The translations under genes and the position numbers were made by a program. The notes beneath the pieces were generated by a model. It was not told the DNA's origin, ran no database searches, and saw nothing but the letters and a program-made list of their open reading frames with translations. A stretch of 64,000 nucleotides of DNA from Sulfitobacter sp. OXR-159 (GTDB lineage Bacteria; Pseudomonadota; Alphaproteobacteria; Rhodobacterales; Rhodobacteraceae). The DNA is taken from the NCBI RefSeq assembly GCF_034377145.1, contig NZ_CP139707.1:2864501-2928500 (forward strand), read 5' to 3'. The first letter of the stretch is position 1. Every line of letters starts with the position of its first letter. Of the stretch, positions 16,153 through 25,049 are shown in pieces.

Positions 16153-16946
16153 TAGCTGAGCCAGCGTTTGCGGCGCTTGTAATGTTTCACATCGCGGAAG
16201 GATTGCCGCGCGCCGCCCTCCTCGCCCATGCCGAGGTAGAAGGACTGGATGTCCTTGTCGCCGCGCAGCTTGGCGACATCCCCTTCCATGACGATCTGGC
16301 CGCTCTCCATGATGTAGCCGTAGTCGGCCACCGAAAAGGCCACCCCGGCGTTCTGCTCCACCAGCAGGATCGCGGTGCCGTCCTCTTGGTTGAGGCGCTT
16401 AATCGTGTCGAAGATCTCCGCCACCACCTTGGGCGCGAGGCCGAGCGAGGGCTCATCCATCAGGATCAACTCAGGCCGCGCAATCATTGCCCGGCCAAAG
16501 GCCAGCATCTGCTGCTCCCCGCCTGAAAGATAGCCCGCGATCTGGCGGCGCCGCTCCTTCAACCGCGGGAAAAACGCATAGACCTTGTCATAGTCCGGCT
16601 TCGCCTGCCGCCGGTCCAGCGCGTAGGAGGCGGCGATCAGGTTGTCCTCCACCGTCATTTCACTGAAGATCCGCCGCCCCTCGCGCACGTGGAACAGCCC
16701 CTGCTGCACCAGACGGTCGGGCTGGATCGTCATGATCGACTGACCTTTGAAGCTGATCCGCCCCTCGCCGACCTCACCGTTCTCCAGCGCCAGCAGGTTG
16801 CTCGCCGCTTTCAACGTGGTGGTCTTGCCCGCACCATTGGTGCCCAGAAGCGTGACGATCTTGCCGTCGGGCACTTCCAGCGACAGCCCGCGCAGCGCCT
16901 GCACCGTATGGTGGTAGGTCACTTCGATGTTCTCGATGGTCAGCAC
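16152..16946 (-). CDS. livF: Branched-chain amino acid-type ABC transporter ATP-binding protein
   Basis: A 264-aa cytoplasmic ATPase of the LivF group. Walker A is 'GTNGAGKTTTLKAA', the signature is 'LSGGEQQMLAFGRAMIARPE', Walker B is 'LILMDEPSLGLAP'; 'VREGRRIFSEMTVEDNL' is the LivF-type Q-loop region. It has a C-terminal extension ('FRDVKHYKRRKRWLS') of about 20 residues beyond the core, often seen when such genes sit next to acyl-CoA synthetases. Its TAG stop is formed jointly by the TA target and the first base of the IS630 element, so the protein is intact. It works with the LivG-like ATPase encoded at the front of the operon. Confidence 0.92.
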   Translation of the reverse strand: MLTIENIEVTYHHTVQALRGLSLEVPDGKIVTLLGTNGAGKTTTLKAASNLLALENGEVGEGRISFKGQSIMTIQPDRLVQQGLFHVREGRRIFSEMTVEDNLIAASYALDRRQAKPDYDKVYAFFPRLKERRRQIAGYLSGGEQQMLAFGRAMIARPELILMDEPSLGLAPKVVAEIFDTIKRLNQEDGTAILLVEQNAGVAFSVADYGYIMESGQIVMEGDVAKLRGDKDIQSFYLGMGEEGGARQSFRDVKHYKRRKRWLS

Positions 16947-16998
16947 GGGCGCGTCCTCTTTCTAGGGTGTGGGGCGCCCGCCGGACGCCCCGCGTTTA

Positions 16999-18207
16999 TC
17001 AAACGGTGAACCAATCGGATTTCGGCGTGAACAACCCGTCCTCGGGGTTGTAGCCATAGACCCGGCCCGTCCCGATGGCGTTGTTTTCCATGCTCACCGG
17101 CCCACCAAAGAAGCCGCCCGAATCCCAGTCCGAGATCCCCGCCAGCTTCTCGGCGATGTTGTCGGGTGTCAGCTCCAGCCCGGCCTCGGCGGTGTCGCGG
17201 AAGGCCTTCATGGCGATCTCCAGCCCGCACATGGTCTGGATCGCCCATGTCGACATGTAGTTCTCCAGCGGCGTGCCCGCGAACATTTTCTTGCTGAGTT
17301 CGGCGTACTGCTGATAGCGCGGCGCCTCTTCGCGGTCATAGAAATAGCGGTAAGGCATGACGCCCTCATAGCCCGCAAGGAACGGCCCCGCCTCGGCGGT
17401 GATGCGGTCGGCAATCAGCTTCTCCATGCCCCAGAAGGTGCCCTTGAATTTGACCGGCAGACCAAACTGCCGCGCGCCGCCAATAAGCTGCGGCCAGACG
17501 CCAGTGACATAGCCCTGAAGGATACAGTGATCCGCGCCGGACTGCGCCAGTTTGGTGACGTGCGTGGGGATATCCGCGCCTTCGGCCTTGGTGCTTTCCT
17601 CCAGCACGACCTCGAGGCCCAGCTCCTCGGCGGTCTTGCGCCCGTGTTCGATCGGATCGCGGCCAAACTCAGTGTTGGAAAAGATGAAGGCGACCTTCTG
17701 CCCGCCCTCGTTCTTGATGTTCTGCAACAGGATGTCGAACTGGCTTTGATAGGTCGGACCCGAGAGATACTGGTAGGGATGCGTCGCAGGGTCGGCCAGT
17801 TCCGAGGCGAAAGAGGTCGAGCCCATAATCCGGGCGTTCTCGCCCTTCAACTCGGGCGCGATCAGCTTCATCGCCCCCGTACTGTCAGCGAAATAGCCGA
17901 TCATGTTCTTGCCTTCAGAGGCCAGCGCCCGCTGGTAGTTGTTGAGCGCATTCTGCGGCACATAGCCCGAATCCTCGGTGACGAAGCGAATGGGCACCCC
18001 AGCCACCCCGCCCTCGTCGTTGAAAAGCTTCGCGGCCATGGCAAAGGCAGGCGCGACCAACTGACCGGCGGTGGCAAAGGGCCCGGTGAGCGGCAGCGAG
18101 GCGCCGAGCACATACTCCTTGGGCTGGGCGCGCAGGATCATCGGCGTGCCCATGGCCGCCGTCGCGGCGGCGGTGGTGGCGAGGAAGGATCGGCGGTTCA
18201 TGGTCAT
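16999..18207 (-). CDS. ABC transporter substrate-binding protein (LivK/Leu-Ile-Val family)
   Basis: A 402-aa periplasmic binding protein with a twin-arginine-like leader (MNRRSFLATTAAATAAMG) ending near an 'LRAQP' site; either ATG at 18207 or 18201 may start it. The mature part has the type I binding fold: 'LGASLPLTGPFATAGQ', 'VIRFVTEDSGYVP'-like and 'FIFSNTEFGRDPIEHGR' segments. It captures a hydrophobic amino acid or carboxylate and hands it to the LivH/LivM channel. It lies between the permease and livF genes in one leftward operon. Ligand not predictable, but the acyl-CoA synthetase in the operon suggests a carboxylic acid rather than leucine. Confidence 0.9.
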   Translation of the reverse strand: MTMNRRSFLATTAAATAAMGTPMILRAQPKEYVLGASLPLTGPFATAGQLVAPAFAMAAKLFNDEGGVAGVPIRFVTEDSGYVPQNALNNYQRALASEGKNMIGYFADSTGAMKLIAPELKGENARIMGSTSFASELADPATHPYQYLSGPTYQSQFDILLQNIKNEGGQKVAFIFSNTEFGRDPIEHGRKTAEELGLEVVLEESTKAEGADIPTHVTKLAQSGADHCILQGYVTGVWPQLIGGARQFGLPVKFKGTFWGMEKLIADRITAEAGPFLAGYEGVMPYRYFYDREEAPRYQQYAELSKKMFAGTPLENYMSTWAIQTMCGLEIAMKAFRDTAEAGLELTPDNIAEKLAGISDWDSGGFFGGPVSMENNAIGTGRVYGYNPEDGLFTPKSDWFTV

Positions 18208-18240
18208 CTGGTCTTCTCCCTGATGTGGCCTTGTGAATTC

Positions 18241-19311
18241 TTACCCGCGCGCAAACGGCCAACGGTTTGCGGCGCGCAGGATACGGTCGACGATCTGGTT
18301 GATGCCCAAGGGTTCCTTGAGCAGGAACAACACCAGCAGCACGCCGAAGGCGATCTGCTGCAAGGGCGCGCGCAATTGCCCCGCGCCGGCGCTGTCACCC
18401 GCAAGCGCGCCAAAGAGAACTTTGATAAGTTCGGGCACCATCACCACGATGATGACCCCGAAAACCGGCCCCATCGTGCGCCCCATGCCACCGATGATCA
18501 GCGCCGCCACAAGGTTCAGCGACAGCGCCAGTTCGAACTGCTCGGGCAGGATGCGGGCGTAGAAATAGGCGAAAAGCGCCCCCGCCAGACCACAGTACGC
18601 GGCCGAGAGGGCAAAGCTCATCAACTTGTAGCGCAAGAGCGAGATGCCGAGGATCTCGGCAGAATAGTCGCGGTCGCGAATGGCGATGAAGGCACGACCC
18701 ACGCGGGTGCGGATCAAGTTCTGCGCCGCCAGCAGCGACACCAACCCCACCGCCGCAATCAGACCGAACATCTCACGTTTGGTATCCAACTCCCAGCCCA
18801 GCAGATTAGGCACATTGGTATTGATCCCCACCATGCCACCGGTCCAAGGGGCAAAGAGGTCTTCTTCGATCAAAAAGATCACGATGAAATTCGCCGCCAG
18901 CGTCGCCACGGCAAGGTAGAGCCCCTTGACCCGCAGGCTCGGCAGGCCGACCAACACGCCGACCGCCGCCGCCAGCGCCACCGCCAAAGGCACCGAGACG
19001 AAGGGCATTAACCCTGCCGGGATCACCCCGGCGCCGAGGTTACCGAAGATGGTCACCGCATAGGCACCGATGGCGACGAAGGCGCCATGGCCCAGCGAGA
19101 CCAGCCCGGTATAGCCGGTCAGGATGTTGATCCCCACCACGGCGATCAGCAGGATGCCCATCTGGCTGGCAATCAGGATCAGGTAGTCATTGCCGAAGAG
19201 GGTGAAAAGCGCCAGCGCAAGGATCGACCCGTAAACGAAGGCCTGTTTGTAGCGGTTGTTCAGCACCCGCTCATCGGCGGCATAGCTGGATTTGAGATTT
19301 GCGTTGATCAT
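18241..19311 (-). CDS. livM: Branched-chain amino acid-type ABC transporter permease
   Basis: A 356-aa inner-membrane permease. The start is the ATG at 19311 (MINANLKSSYAADERVL), which overlaps the livH stop as ATGA; an upstream extension has no membrane character. About eight to ten hydrophobic helices are visible, with the family motif 'GINILTGYTGLVSLGHGAFVAIGAYA' near residue 60 and 'LRVKGLYLAVATLA' and 'RDRDYSAEILGISLLRYK' in the coupling loop that contacts the ATPases. Heterodimerises with LivH. Central gene of the operon, translationally coupled to livH. Confidence 0.92.
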   Translation of the reverse strand: MINANLKSSYAADERVLNNRYKQAFVYGSILALALFTLFGNDYLILIASQMGILLIAVVGINILTGYTGLVSLGHGAFVAIGAYAVTIFGNLGAGVIPAGLMPFVSVPLAVALAAAVGVLVGLPSLRVKGLYLAVATLAANFIVIFLIEEDLFAPWTGGMVGINTNVPNLLGWELDTKREMFGLIAAVGLVSLLAAQNLIRTRVGRAFIAIRDRDYSAEILGISLLRYKLMSFALSAAYCGLAGALFAYFYARILPEQFELALSLNLVAALIIGGMGRTMGPVFGVIIVVMVPELIKVLFGALAGDSAGAGQLRAPLQQIAFGVLLVLFLLKEPLGINQIVDRILRAANRWPFARG

Positions 19312-20312
19312 ATCCGCTCGACCTCTTTCTGGCCCATCAGCCCGTGCGGGCGCCAGATCAGCACCACCAGCACGGTGACGTAAGGCACGATCTCGGCCCA
19401 GCCGCCGCCCATCTGCCACTGTGTCATCGCCTCAAGCACGCCGACGACCATCGCCGCGATCAGCACGCCGATATAGCTGTCGAGCCCGCCCATCAGCACG
19501 ATCGCCAGCACCGAAAAACCAAAGAGACCAAGGCTCGGTGAAATGCCGTTGCGGGTGGCGAGGATTGCCCCCGCGATGGCCCCTGTGGTGCTGGCCAGCA
19601 CCCAAGCGCGGGAGAAGACCTTGGGCACTGAAATACCCATCGAATAGGCGGTCGACTGGTCCTCGGCGGTGGCGCGGATGGCAATGCCGCCCTTGGTGAA
19701 CTTCACGAAGGCGACGATGCCACCGAAAAGCAGCAGGGCCACGACCATGTTCACCAGATCAGTGCCAAAGAGGAAGATCATCGTGCCGAACAACTCGAAC
19801 CGGATCGGCATGTTGGGCGCGATATAGGGCACGCTTGCCGCATCCGCCGTCCAGATCAACTGCGCCGCGCCCGACAGGATCGAGATCAGGCCAACCGTGA
19901 CCATGATCATCGCAAAAATAGATTGCCCCATCAGCGGGCGCATCAATACCCGCTCGATGATCCGGCCCAGAATGGCGTTGCAGACCAGCGCCCCCGCCAG
20001 CCCCAACAGGATGCGCGGCAGGTTCGCCACCCAATCAAGCACCGCCGCCACGGGCGAAAACATCGGCAGTTCGCCCCGCATTTCGACCATCCAGCCCGGC
20101 TGCCAAGAGGCGAGCCAAGCAGGCGCCCAAGGCTGGCCCGGGACGATCACGGCGAAGGTGAAGTAGAAATAGGCCCCGAACATGATCAGATAACCATGGG
20201 CGAAGTTCACCACCTTGGTCGCCTTGTAAACGCTGACGATCCCCACGGCGATCAGCGCGTAGATCGCTCCGGCCATCAGCCCGTTGATCGCGAATTGCAC
20301 GAACTGCCCCAT
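19308..20312 (-). CDS. livH: Branched-chain amino acid-type ABC transporter permease
   Basis: A permease of about 334 aa. The ATG at 20312 (MGQFVQFAINGLMAGAIYAL) is preferred; a TTG three bases earlier is possible. It has the LivH hallmark 'YALIAVGIVSVYKATKVVNFAHG' in the first helices, a periplasmic insertion around residues 60-90 that is longer than in E. coli LivH, and 'RATAEDQSTAYSMGISVPKV' as the ATPase-coupling loop. Ends overlapping livM (ATGA). The gap before it holds two small hairpins. Works with LivM as the channel of the importer. Confidence 0.92.
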   Translation of the reverse strand: MGQFVQFAINGLMAGAIYALIAVGIVSVYKATKVVNFAHGYLIMFGAYFYFTFAVIVPGQPWAPAWLASWQPGWMVEMRGELPMFSPVAAVLDWVANLPRILLGLAGALVCNAILGRIIERVLMRPLMGQSIFAMIMVTVGLISILSGAAQLIWTADAASVPYIAPNMPIRFELFGTMIFLFGTDLVNMVVALLLFGGIVAFVKFTKGGIAIRATAEDQSTAYSMGISVPKVFSRAWVLASTTGAIAGAILATRNGISPSLGLFGFSVLAIVLMGGLDSYIGVLIAAMVVGVLEAMTQWQMGGGWAEIVPYVTVLVVLIWRPHGLMGQKEVERI

Positions 20313-20336
20313 CAAAGCGCCCCCCTGTCCTGAAAC

Positions 20337-20382
20337 CCGGAATCTTTGAAAGATTCCGGACCGATTTCTTTTAAAGAAATCG
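20337..20382 (-). repeat. Two tandem A+T-looped hairpins between livG and livH
   Basis: Perfect palindromes CCGGAATCTTTGAAAGATTCCGG (written here in two halves: arms CCGGAATCTTT and AAAGATTCCGG, 20337-20359) and arms CGATTTCTT/AAGAAATCG (20362-20382) sit back to back, beginning right at the livG stop codon. Both share a TCTTT/AAAGA core. They fit mRNA-processing or attenuation structures that let livG be expressed at a different level from the permeases. Confidence 0.55.
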
Positions 20383-21198
20383 TCATGCCGCGGCCCCCAG
20401 ATAGGCTTCGATCACCGCCGGGTTGTTCGAGACCTCCTCGGGCGTGCCGCTGGCGATCTGCTGGCCGAAGTTCAGCACGACGATGCGGCTGCAGATGTCC
20501 ATCACCATGTGCATGTCATGTTCCACCAGCAGGATCGTGGTGCCGAACTGCTCCTGCACGTCGAGGATGAACCGCGCCATGTCGGCGGTCTCTTCCCGGT
20601 TCATGCCCGCCACCGGCTCATCCAGCAGCAGCACGCGCGGGCGCATCGCCAGCGCGCGGCCCAGTTCGACCCGCTTTTGCAGACCATAAGGCAGCATGGT
20701 AATCGGGTATTTGCGGATGTGGTCGATCTCAAGGAAATCGATCACCTGCTCTTCGATCTCGCGGCGCAGCTCCAACTCGGCCTTCTGCGCCGCGCCGAAA
20801 TAGCGCAGCGCTTGCCAGACGTTGGTATTGAGCCGCGTGTGACCGCCGAGCTTGATGTTGTCGAGCACGGTCATGCCGCGAAACAGCGCGATGTTCTGGA
20901 AGGTCCGCGCCAGCCCCAGCCCTGCGCGCCTGTCGGGGCTGAGCGTCGTGATATCCTGCCCGTCAAAGGACACACGCCCCCGGTCGGGCTTGTAAAACCC
21001 TGATATCGCATTGAAAAGCGAGGTCTTGCCCGCGCCGTTGGGGCCAATGACACCGGTGATCTCTCCGGCCCCGGCTTCGAAATTCACCCCCTGCAGCGCC
21101 TTGATGCCGCCAAAGGACAGATGCAAATCCTCAATCTTCAGCAATCGCCCACTCCCATGCGGCGACGGCTGCGGCCCCTCGCGAGGGGCGCGTGACAT
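20383..21198 (-). CDS. livG: Branched-chain amino acid-type ABC transporter ATP-binding protein
   Basis: A 271-aa ATPase of the LivG group and first gene of the six-gene operon. Walker A 'GPNGAGKTSLFNAISGFY', the Q-loop 'LGLARTFQNIALFRGMTV', signature 'LPYGLQKRVELGRALAMRP' (a Tyr-Gly variant usual for LivG) and Walker B 'VLLLDEPVAGMN' are all present, as is the switch His in 'TILLVEHDMHMVM'. An N-terminal stretch of about 18 residues precedes the core, so a later start is possible. It energises import with LivF. Confidence 0.93.
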   Translation of the reverse strand: MSRAPREGPQPSPHGSGRLLKIEDLHLSFGGIKALQGVNFEAGAGEITGVIGPNGAGKTSLFNAISGFYKPDRGRVSFDGQDITTLSPDRRAGLGLARTFQNIALFRGMTVLDNIKLGGHTRLNTNVWQALRYFGAAQKAELELRREIEEQVIDFLEIDHIRKYPITMLPYGLQKRVELGRALAMRPRVLLLDEPVAGMNREETADMARFILDVQEQFGTTILLVEHDMHMVMDICSRIVVLNFGQQIASGTPEEVSNNPAVIEAYLGAAA

Positions 21199-21337
21199 CC
21201 GATCATCGACGGATCCTCCCTATGTCCCGATCCCTGCCCCTTTTGGCGGAGCTTGTGGTATCGGCCTGTTGACCCTTTCACCCTATCCGAAGCGCGCTAT
21301 CCCGCAAGTCTCTTGATAGGTCGCAGGGCGACAGGCG

Positions 21338-21358
21338 CCCGAGCCAGAGAGGCTCGGG
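21338..21358 (-). terminator. Hairpin downstream of hisG
   Basis: A perfect 8-bp stem CCCGAGCC/GGCTCGGG with an AGAGA loop, about 50 bp beyond the hisG stop in the leftward direction. No T run follows, so it may be a Rho-assisted terminator or mRNA-end stabiliser separating the his operon from the liv operon, whose promoter must lie between here and 21199. Confidence 0.45.
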
Positions 21359-21409
21359 AGGTGCAATCATATGGAAGGGAAGGGAAAAACCCCTGGCTAT
21401 GACGCTACG

Positions 21410-22099
21410 TCAGGTCAGTTGCGCGATGAGGGTTTTCAGCGCTTTGCGGCTGTGATCCTCTAGGGGTGCCATGCGCGACCGCCAGAGTGTGGCCTGCGAT
21501 TGCAGGATCAAACCGTCGCTGAGGATCTTGAGGTGATTGGCGCGCAGCGTCTCTCCGCTGGAGGTGATATCGGCAATCGCCTCGGCGGTTTCATTCAGCA
21601 CCGTGCCCTCGGTCGCGCCCTGGCTGTCGACCAGCGCGTAATCGGCCACACCGTGGGTGCGCAGGAATTCCCGCACCAACCGGTGGTATTTCGTGGCGAT
21701 GCGCAGGCGGAAGCCATGTTCCGCACGGAAGGCCGCCGCGGCGGCATCCAGATCATCCAGCGTATCGACATCGACCCAAGCCTGCGGCACCGCGATGATC
21801 AGGTCGGCATGGCCAAAGTTCAGTTCCTCCAGCGGCTCGACCAGTTGATCCCAAAGCGCCAGCTTCTCTTGCACCAGATCGGTGCCGGTCACGCCAAGGT
21901 GGATCCGCCCCGCCGACAGTTCGCGCGGGATTTCTCCGGCTGAGAGCAGCACCAGAGAGACATCTTCGATGCCCTCGACCTTGCCCGCATATTCGCGGTC
22001 GGACCCGGTGCGCTGCAAGCTCACGCCGCGCGCGCCGAACCATTCAAAGGTCTTTTCCATCAGCCGCCCCTTGGACGGCACACCAAGTTTCAGCGTCAT
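21410..22099 (-). CDS. hisG: ATP phosphoribosyltransferase, short form (catalytic subunit)
   Basis: A 229-aa enzyme of the short HisG type, which condenses ATP with PRPP in the first step of histidine synthesis. It begins MTLKLGVPSKGRLMEKT, contains 'GRIHLGVTGTDLVQEK' and the PRPP-binding 'VDSQGATEGTVLNETAEAIADITSSGETLRANHLK' region (shown here in full only as position about 155-190; key part is EAIADITSSGETLR). The C-terminal regulatory domain of long HisG is absent, so it needs HisZ, encoded immediately upstream with an ATGA overlap. Confidence 0.95.
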   Translation of the reverse strand: MTLKLGVPSKGRLMEKTFEWFGARGVSLQRTGSDREYAGKVEGIEDVSLVLLSAGEIPRELSAGRIHLGVTGTDLVQEKLALWDQLVEPLEELNFGHADLIIAVPQAWVDVDTLDDLDAAAAAFRAEHGFRLRIATKYHRLVREFLRTHGVADYALVDSQGATEGTVLNETAEAIADITSSGETLRANHLKILSDGLILQSQATLWRSRMAPLEDHSRKALKTLIAQLT

Positions 22100-23178
22100 T
22101 GCCCGGCCTCCAGTTCTAGCATCAGGCCGGGGCGCATCACGCCGCCCACCGCCGGGATTTCATCGCCCTGCCCCAACCGCCGGGTCAGCGCGTCATAGCG
22201 CCCGCCGCTGGCGATGCTGGGCAGATCGGGCCGCGAGGCCGCGCGGAAGGCAAAAACGAAACCGTCGTAATATTCCATCGAAGACCGCCCATGGCTGGCC
22301 TCGAAGAGCAGTGCATCGGTGTCGATCCCGCGGGCGCGCATCGCATCGGCGCGGGCCGCAACGCGGGCCACGGCATCGCCGATGGCGGGCATGTCGACGG
22401 CCAGATCGCGCAGACGGCTCAGCGCGTTCGGCAGGGTTTCTTTGACCTCCAACAGCGCCTCAAAAAGATCAACTTGCTGCGCGGAAATTGGCGCGGTCTT
22501 GGCGTCTTCGCGCAGCGCTGCCACGCGGGCTTCGATCTCTGCCTGTGAGCGCAGTCCGACCATGGGTGCCGAAATCTCAGCCTCTGCCTTGGCCAACAAC
22601 GCTTTGCGTCCGGCAGGCACAGGGGTGCGCCCCGCATAGCGGTCCAGCAACGCGCGAAAGCGGCGCGGGCGCCAGATGTGACGCATCAATGCCTGTTTGC
22701 GCGCGGGCGAGGTATCAAGCCCCTGCACCGCCGCCATCAGCACACCGATATCCCCCGTCACCGGGCGCACCGGCAACCCCTGCATCGCCTCGGCGATCAG
22801 GGCGAAAACCTCGGCATCTGCCGCCGCCGGGTCGGCGCGGTCGAAAACCTCGAAACCCACCTGAATGTATTCATTGGCGCGGTTCGGATCATGCTCCTGC
22901 CGCCGAAAGACCTCTCCCGAATAGGTATAGCGCGCGGGCTCGGCCCCATGGGCCATATGCATCTGCACCACGGGCACGGTGAAATCGGGGCGCAGCATCT
23001 GCTCGCCACACAGCGCGTCCGAGGTGACGTAGGCGCGCGCGCGGATGTCCTCGCCGTAGAGGTCCAGCAGCGTGTCGGCCGGTTGCAGGATCGGCGGCTC
23101 GACGAGCACAGCGCCCTGCGCGTCGAAAATCGCGCGTAGCGACGCCGCCCGCGCCAGCGTTTCGGAACGTGTCGGCAT
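22096..23178 (-). CDS. hisZ: ATP phosphoribosyltransferase regulatory subunit
   Basis: A 360-aa histidyl-tRNA-synthetase paralogue that forms the hetero-octamer with short HisG and senses histidine. It keeps the class II synthetase core ('MLRPDFTVPVVQMHMAHG', 'RYTYSGEVFRRQEHDP', 'ASGGRYDALTRRLG') but lacks the C-terminal anticodon-binding domain. The start is at 23178, sharing a base with the hisS stop (TGATG), and the stop overlaps hisG. This hisS-hisZ-hisG order is common in alphaproteobacteria. Confidence 0.93.
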   Translation of the reverse strand: MPTRSETLARAASLRAIFDAQGAVLVEPPILQPADTLLDLYGEDIRARAYVTSDALCGEQMLRPDFTVPVVQMHMAHGAEPARYTYSGEVFRRQEHDPNRANEYIQVGFEVFDRADPAAADAEVFALIAEAMQGLPVRPVTGDIGVLMAAVQGLDTSPARKQALMRHIWRPRRFRALLDRYAGRTPVPAGRKALLAKAEAEISAPMVGLRSQAEIEARVAALREDAKTAPISAQQVDLFEALLEVKETLPNALSRLRDLAVDMPAIGDAVARVAARADAMRARGIDTDALLFEASHGRSSMEYYDGFVFAFRAASRPDLPSIASGGRYDALTRRLGQGDEIPAVGGVMRPGLMLELEAGQ

Positions 23179-24674
23179 CAGCTTGTCCGATCCAGAATAT
23201 CGCGGACCGCCTTGATCAGATCGGCGCGGGGCACTTCATATTGGTTGGGGCGCTCTTTCCACTCATCATGGCTCGCCTCTTGCGCCAGTTGCGCGCCCAG
23301 CACCATGTCCTTGATCTGCACCACGCCGCGGTCTTTCTCGTCACCGCCTTCGATGACCACAACCGGGCTCTGACGCTTGTCGGCGTATTTCATCTGGTTG
23401 CCGAAGTTCTTGGGGTTGCCCAGATATACCTCTGCCCGGATGCCCGCCTGCCGCAACTCCGCGACCATCGCCTGATAATCGGCCATGCGGTCGCGGTCCA
23501 TCACGGTGACGACGACGGGGCCTGTGGCTTCGCCCTCAAGCCGCCCCTTCGCGGCCAGCGCGGCCAACAGCCGGTCAACGCCGATGGAGACGCCCGTCGC
23601 AGGCACTTCCTGCCCGGTAAACCGCTTGACCAGATCATCATAGCGCCCACCGCCCGCGACCGAGCCGAAGTTCCGCGCGCGGCCCTTTTCGTCTTTGACC
23701 TCAAAGGTCAGTTCGGCCTCGAACACCGGCCCTGTGTAATAGCCAAGGCCGCGCACGACCGACGGATCAATCTCAACCCGGTCAGGACCATAGCCACCCG
23801 CGGCCAGAAGGTCAGAGATCAGCTCAAGCTCATCCACACCCTGCACGCCGACATCGGAGCCCGCGACCAACTCGCGCAGCCGCGACACTGTCTCGGCCCC
23901 ACTGTCCCGCTTGGCCTGCATGAAACCCATGACCACATCGGCCTGCGCGTCTTCCAATCCGGCACCCTTGGTGAAATCGCCGCTGTCGTCCTTGCGGCCC
24001 TCCCCCAACAGCGCGCGCACGCCCTCCGGCCCCAGCCGGTCCAACTTGTCGATGGCGCGCAGCACGATGCCGCGCTCGGTGTCCTTGTCGTCTCCGGCAA
24101 GGCCCGCGACTTCCAGCACCCCATTCAGCACCTTGCGGTTGTTCACCCGCACGACATAGTCGCCGCGCGCGATCCCGACCTCTTCCAGACAATCGGCCAG
24201 CATCGCGCAAATCTCGGCATCCGCCGCCACCGATGGCGCGCCTACGGTATCCGCATCGCACTGATAAAACTGACGAAACCGCCCCGGTCCCGGCTTTTCA
24301 TTGCGCCAAACCGGCCCCATCGCATAGCGGCGGTAGGGCATCGGCAGATCGTTGCGGTGCTGGGCATAGACCCGCGCCAAGGGCGCTGTCAGATCATAGC
24401 GCAGCGCCAGCCAATCACCGGGTTTGTCGCCTTCTGAATCTTCCTGCCACGCAAAGACACCCTCGTTGGGGCGGTCTACATCGGGGAGGAATTTGCCAAG
24501 CGCCTCAACCGTCTCAACGCCCGAGCTTTCCAGTGCGTCGAACCCATAACGGTGGTAAACTGCGGCGATCTTGCTGAGCATCTCGGCCCGATGGGTCACC
24601 TCGGTCCCGAAATAATCGCGGAACCCCTTCGGGGTCTGCGCCTTGGGACGGGGGGTTTTCTTGGGCTTTGCCAT
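23178..24674 (-). CDS. hisS: Histidine-tRNA ligase
   Basis: A 498-aa class II synthetase that charges tRNA-His. Start is the ATG at 24674 ([18 protein letters not shown]), since '[10 protein letters not shown]' is the usual beginning of the catalytic core and earlier codons lack the pattern. Motif 2 is '[20 protein letters not shown]', the histidine A motif region includes '[16 protein letters not shown]', motif 3 is '[11 protein letters not shown]...GVSIGVDRL', and the C-terminal anticodon-binding domain follows. A basic N-terminal tail is typical of the rhodobacterial form. First gene of the his operon. Confidence 0.95.
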   Translation of the reverse strand: MAKPKKTPRPKAQTPKGFRDYFGTEVTHRAEMLSKIAAVYHRYGFDALESSGVETVEALGKFLPDVDRPNEGVFAWQEDSEGDKPGDWLALRYDLTAPLARVYAQHRNDLPMPYRRYAMGPVWRNEKPGPGRFRQFYQCDADTVGAPSVAADAEICAMLADCLEEVGIARGDYVVRVNNRKVLNGVLEVAGLAGDDKDTERGIVLRAIDKLDRLGPEGVRALLGEGRKDDSGDFTKGAGLEDAQADVVMGFMQAKRDSGAETVSRLRELVAGSDVGVQGVDELELISDLLAAGGYGPDRVEIDPSVVRGLGYYTGPVFEAELTFEVKDEKGRARNFGSVAGGGRYDDLVKRFTGQEVPATGVSIGVDRLLAALAAKGRLEGEATGPVVVTVMDRDRMADYQAMVAELRQAGIRAEVYLGNPKNFGNQMKYADKRQSPVVVIEGGDEKDRGVVQIKDMVLGAQLAQEASHDEWKERPNQYEVPRADLIKAVRDILDRTS

Positions 24675-24805
24675 GGCAAGGATCCTCGGTGCATCAATTG
24701 GCCTCGCGTCTAGCCCAAGCCCCCCGCAAGAGCAAGCAACGCTGCGTATTGCCTCTGTCTTGTGCCGCCCGCCCATGCTAAATCGCGCAAAAAGGACGCG
24801 CCCCT

Positions 24806-25036
24806 ATGTCAGAACAAACCCCAGATCAAACCGCAGAACGAATTAACCAACTCGAAGAGCAGATCGCCCACCTGACCCGCGCGGTCGACGATATGTCAGA
24901 GATCGTCACCCGTCAGGAGGATGAGATCGTCACCCTGAACCGCCGCGTGCATATGTTGATGCAGCGCGAGGGAGAACGGGATGCTTCGGGCGGTGGCGCG
25001 GTCGTCATGGGCGATGAACGGCCCCCGCATTACTAA
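24806..25036 (+). CDS. slyX: SlyX family protein
   Basis: A 76-aa, almost entirely coiled-coil protein: 'ERINQLEEQIAHLTRAVDDM' then 'IVTRQEDEIVTLNRRVHML', ending in the family's 'RPPHY' tail. SlyX proteins are widespread in proteobacteria and of unknown function. It is divergent from hisS with 131 bp between them, and convergent with the lipoprotein gene 13 bp downstream. Confidence 0.88.
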   Translation: MSEQTPDQTAERINQLEEQIAHLTRAVDDMSEIVTRQEDEIVTLNRRVHMLMQREGERDASGGGAVVMGDERPPHY

Positions 25037-25049
25037 GCGACGGTCCCGC

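Noticed and set aside
16969..19011. 680-codon rightward open frame opposite the liv binding-protein and livM genes
   Set aside because: Shadow of two well-identified genes on the other strand; no start signal and no domain.
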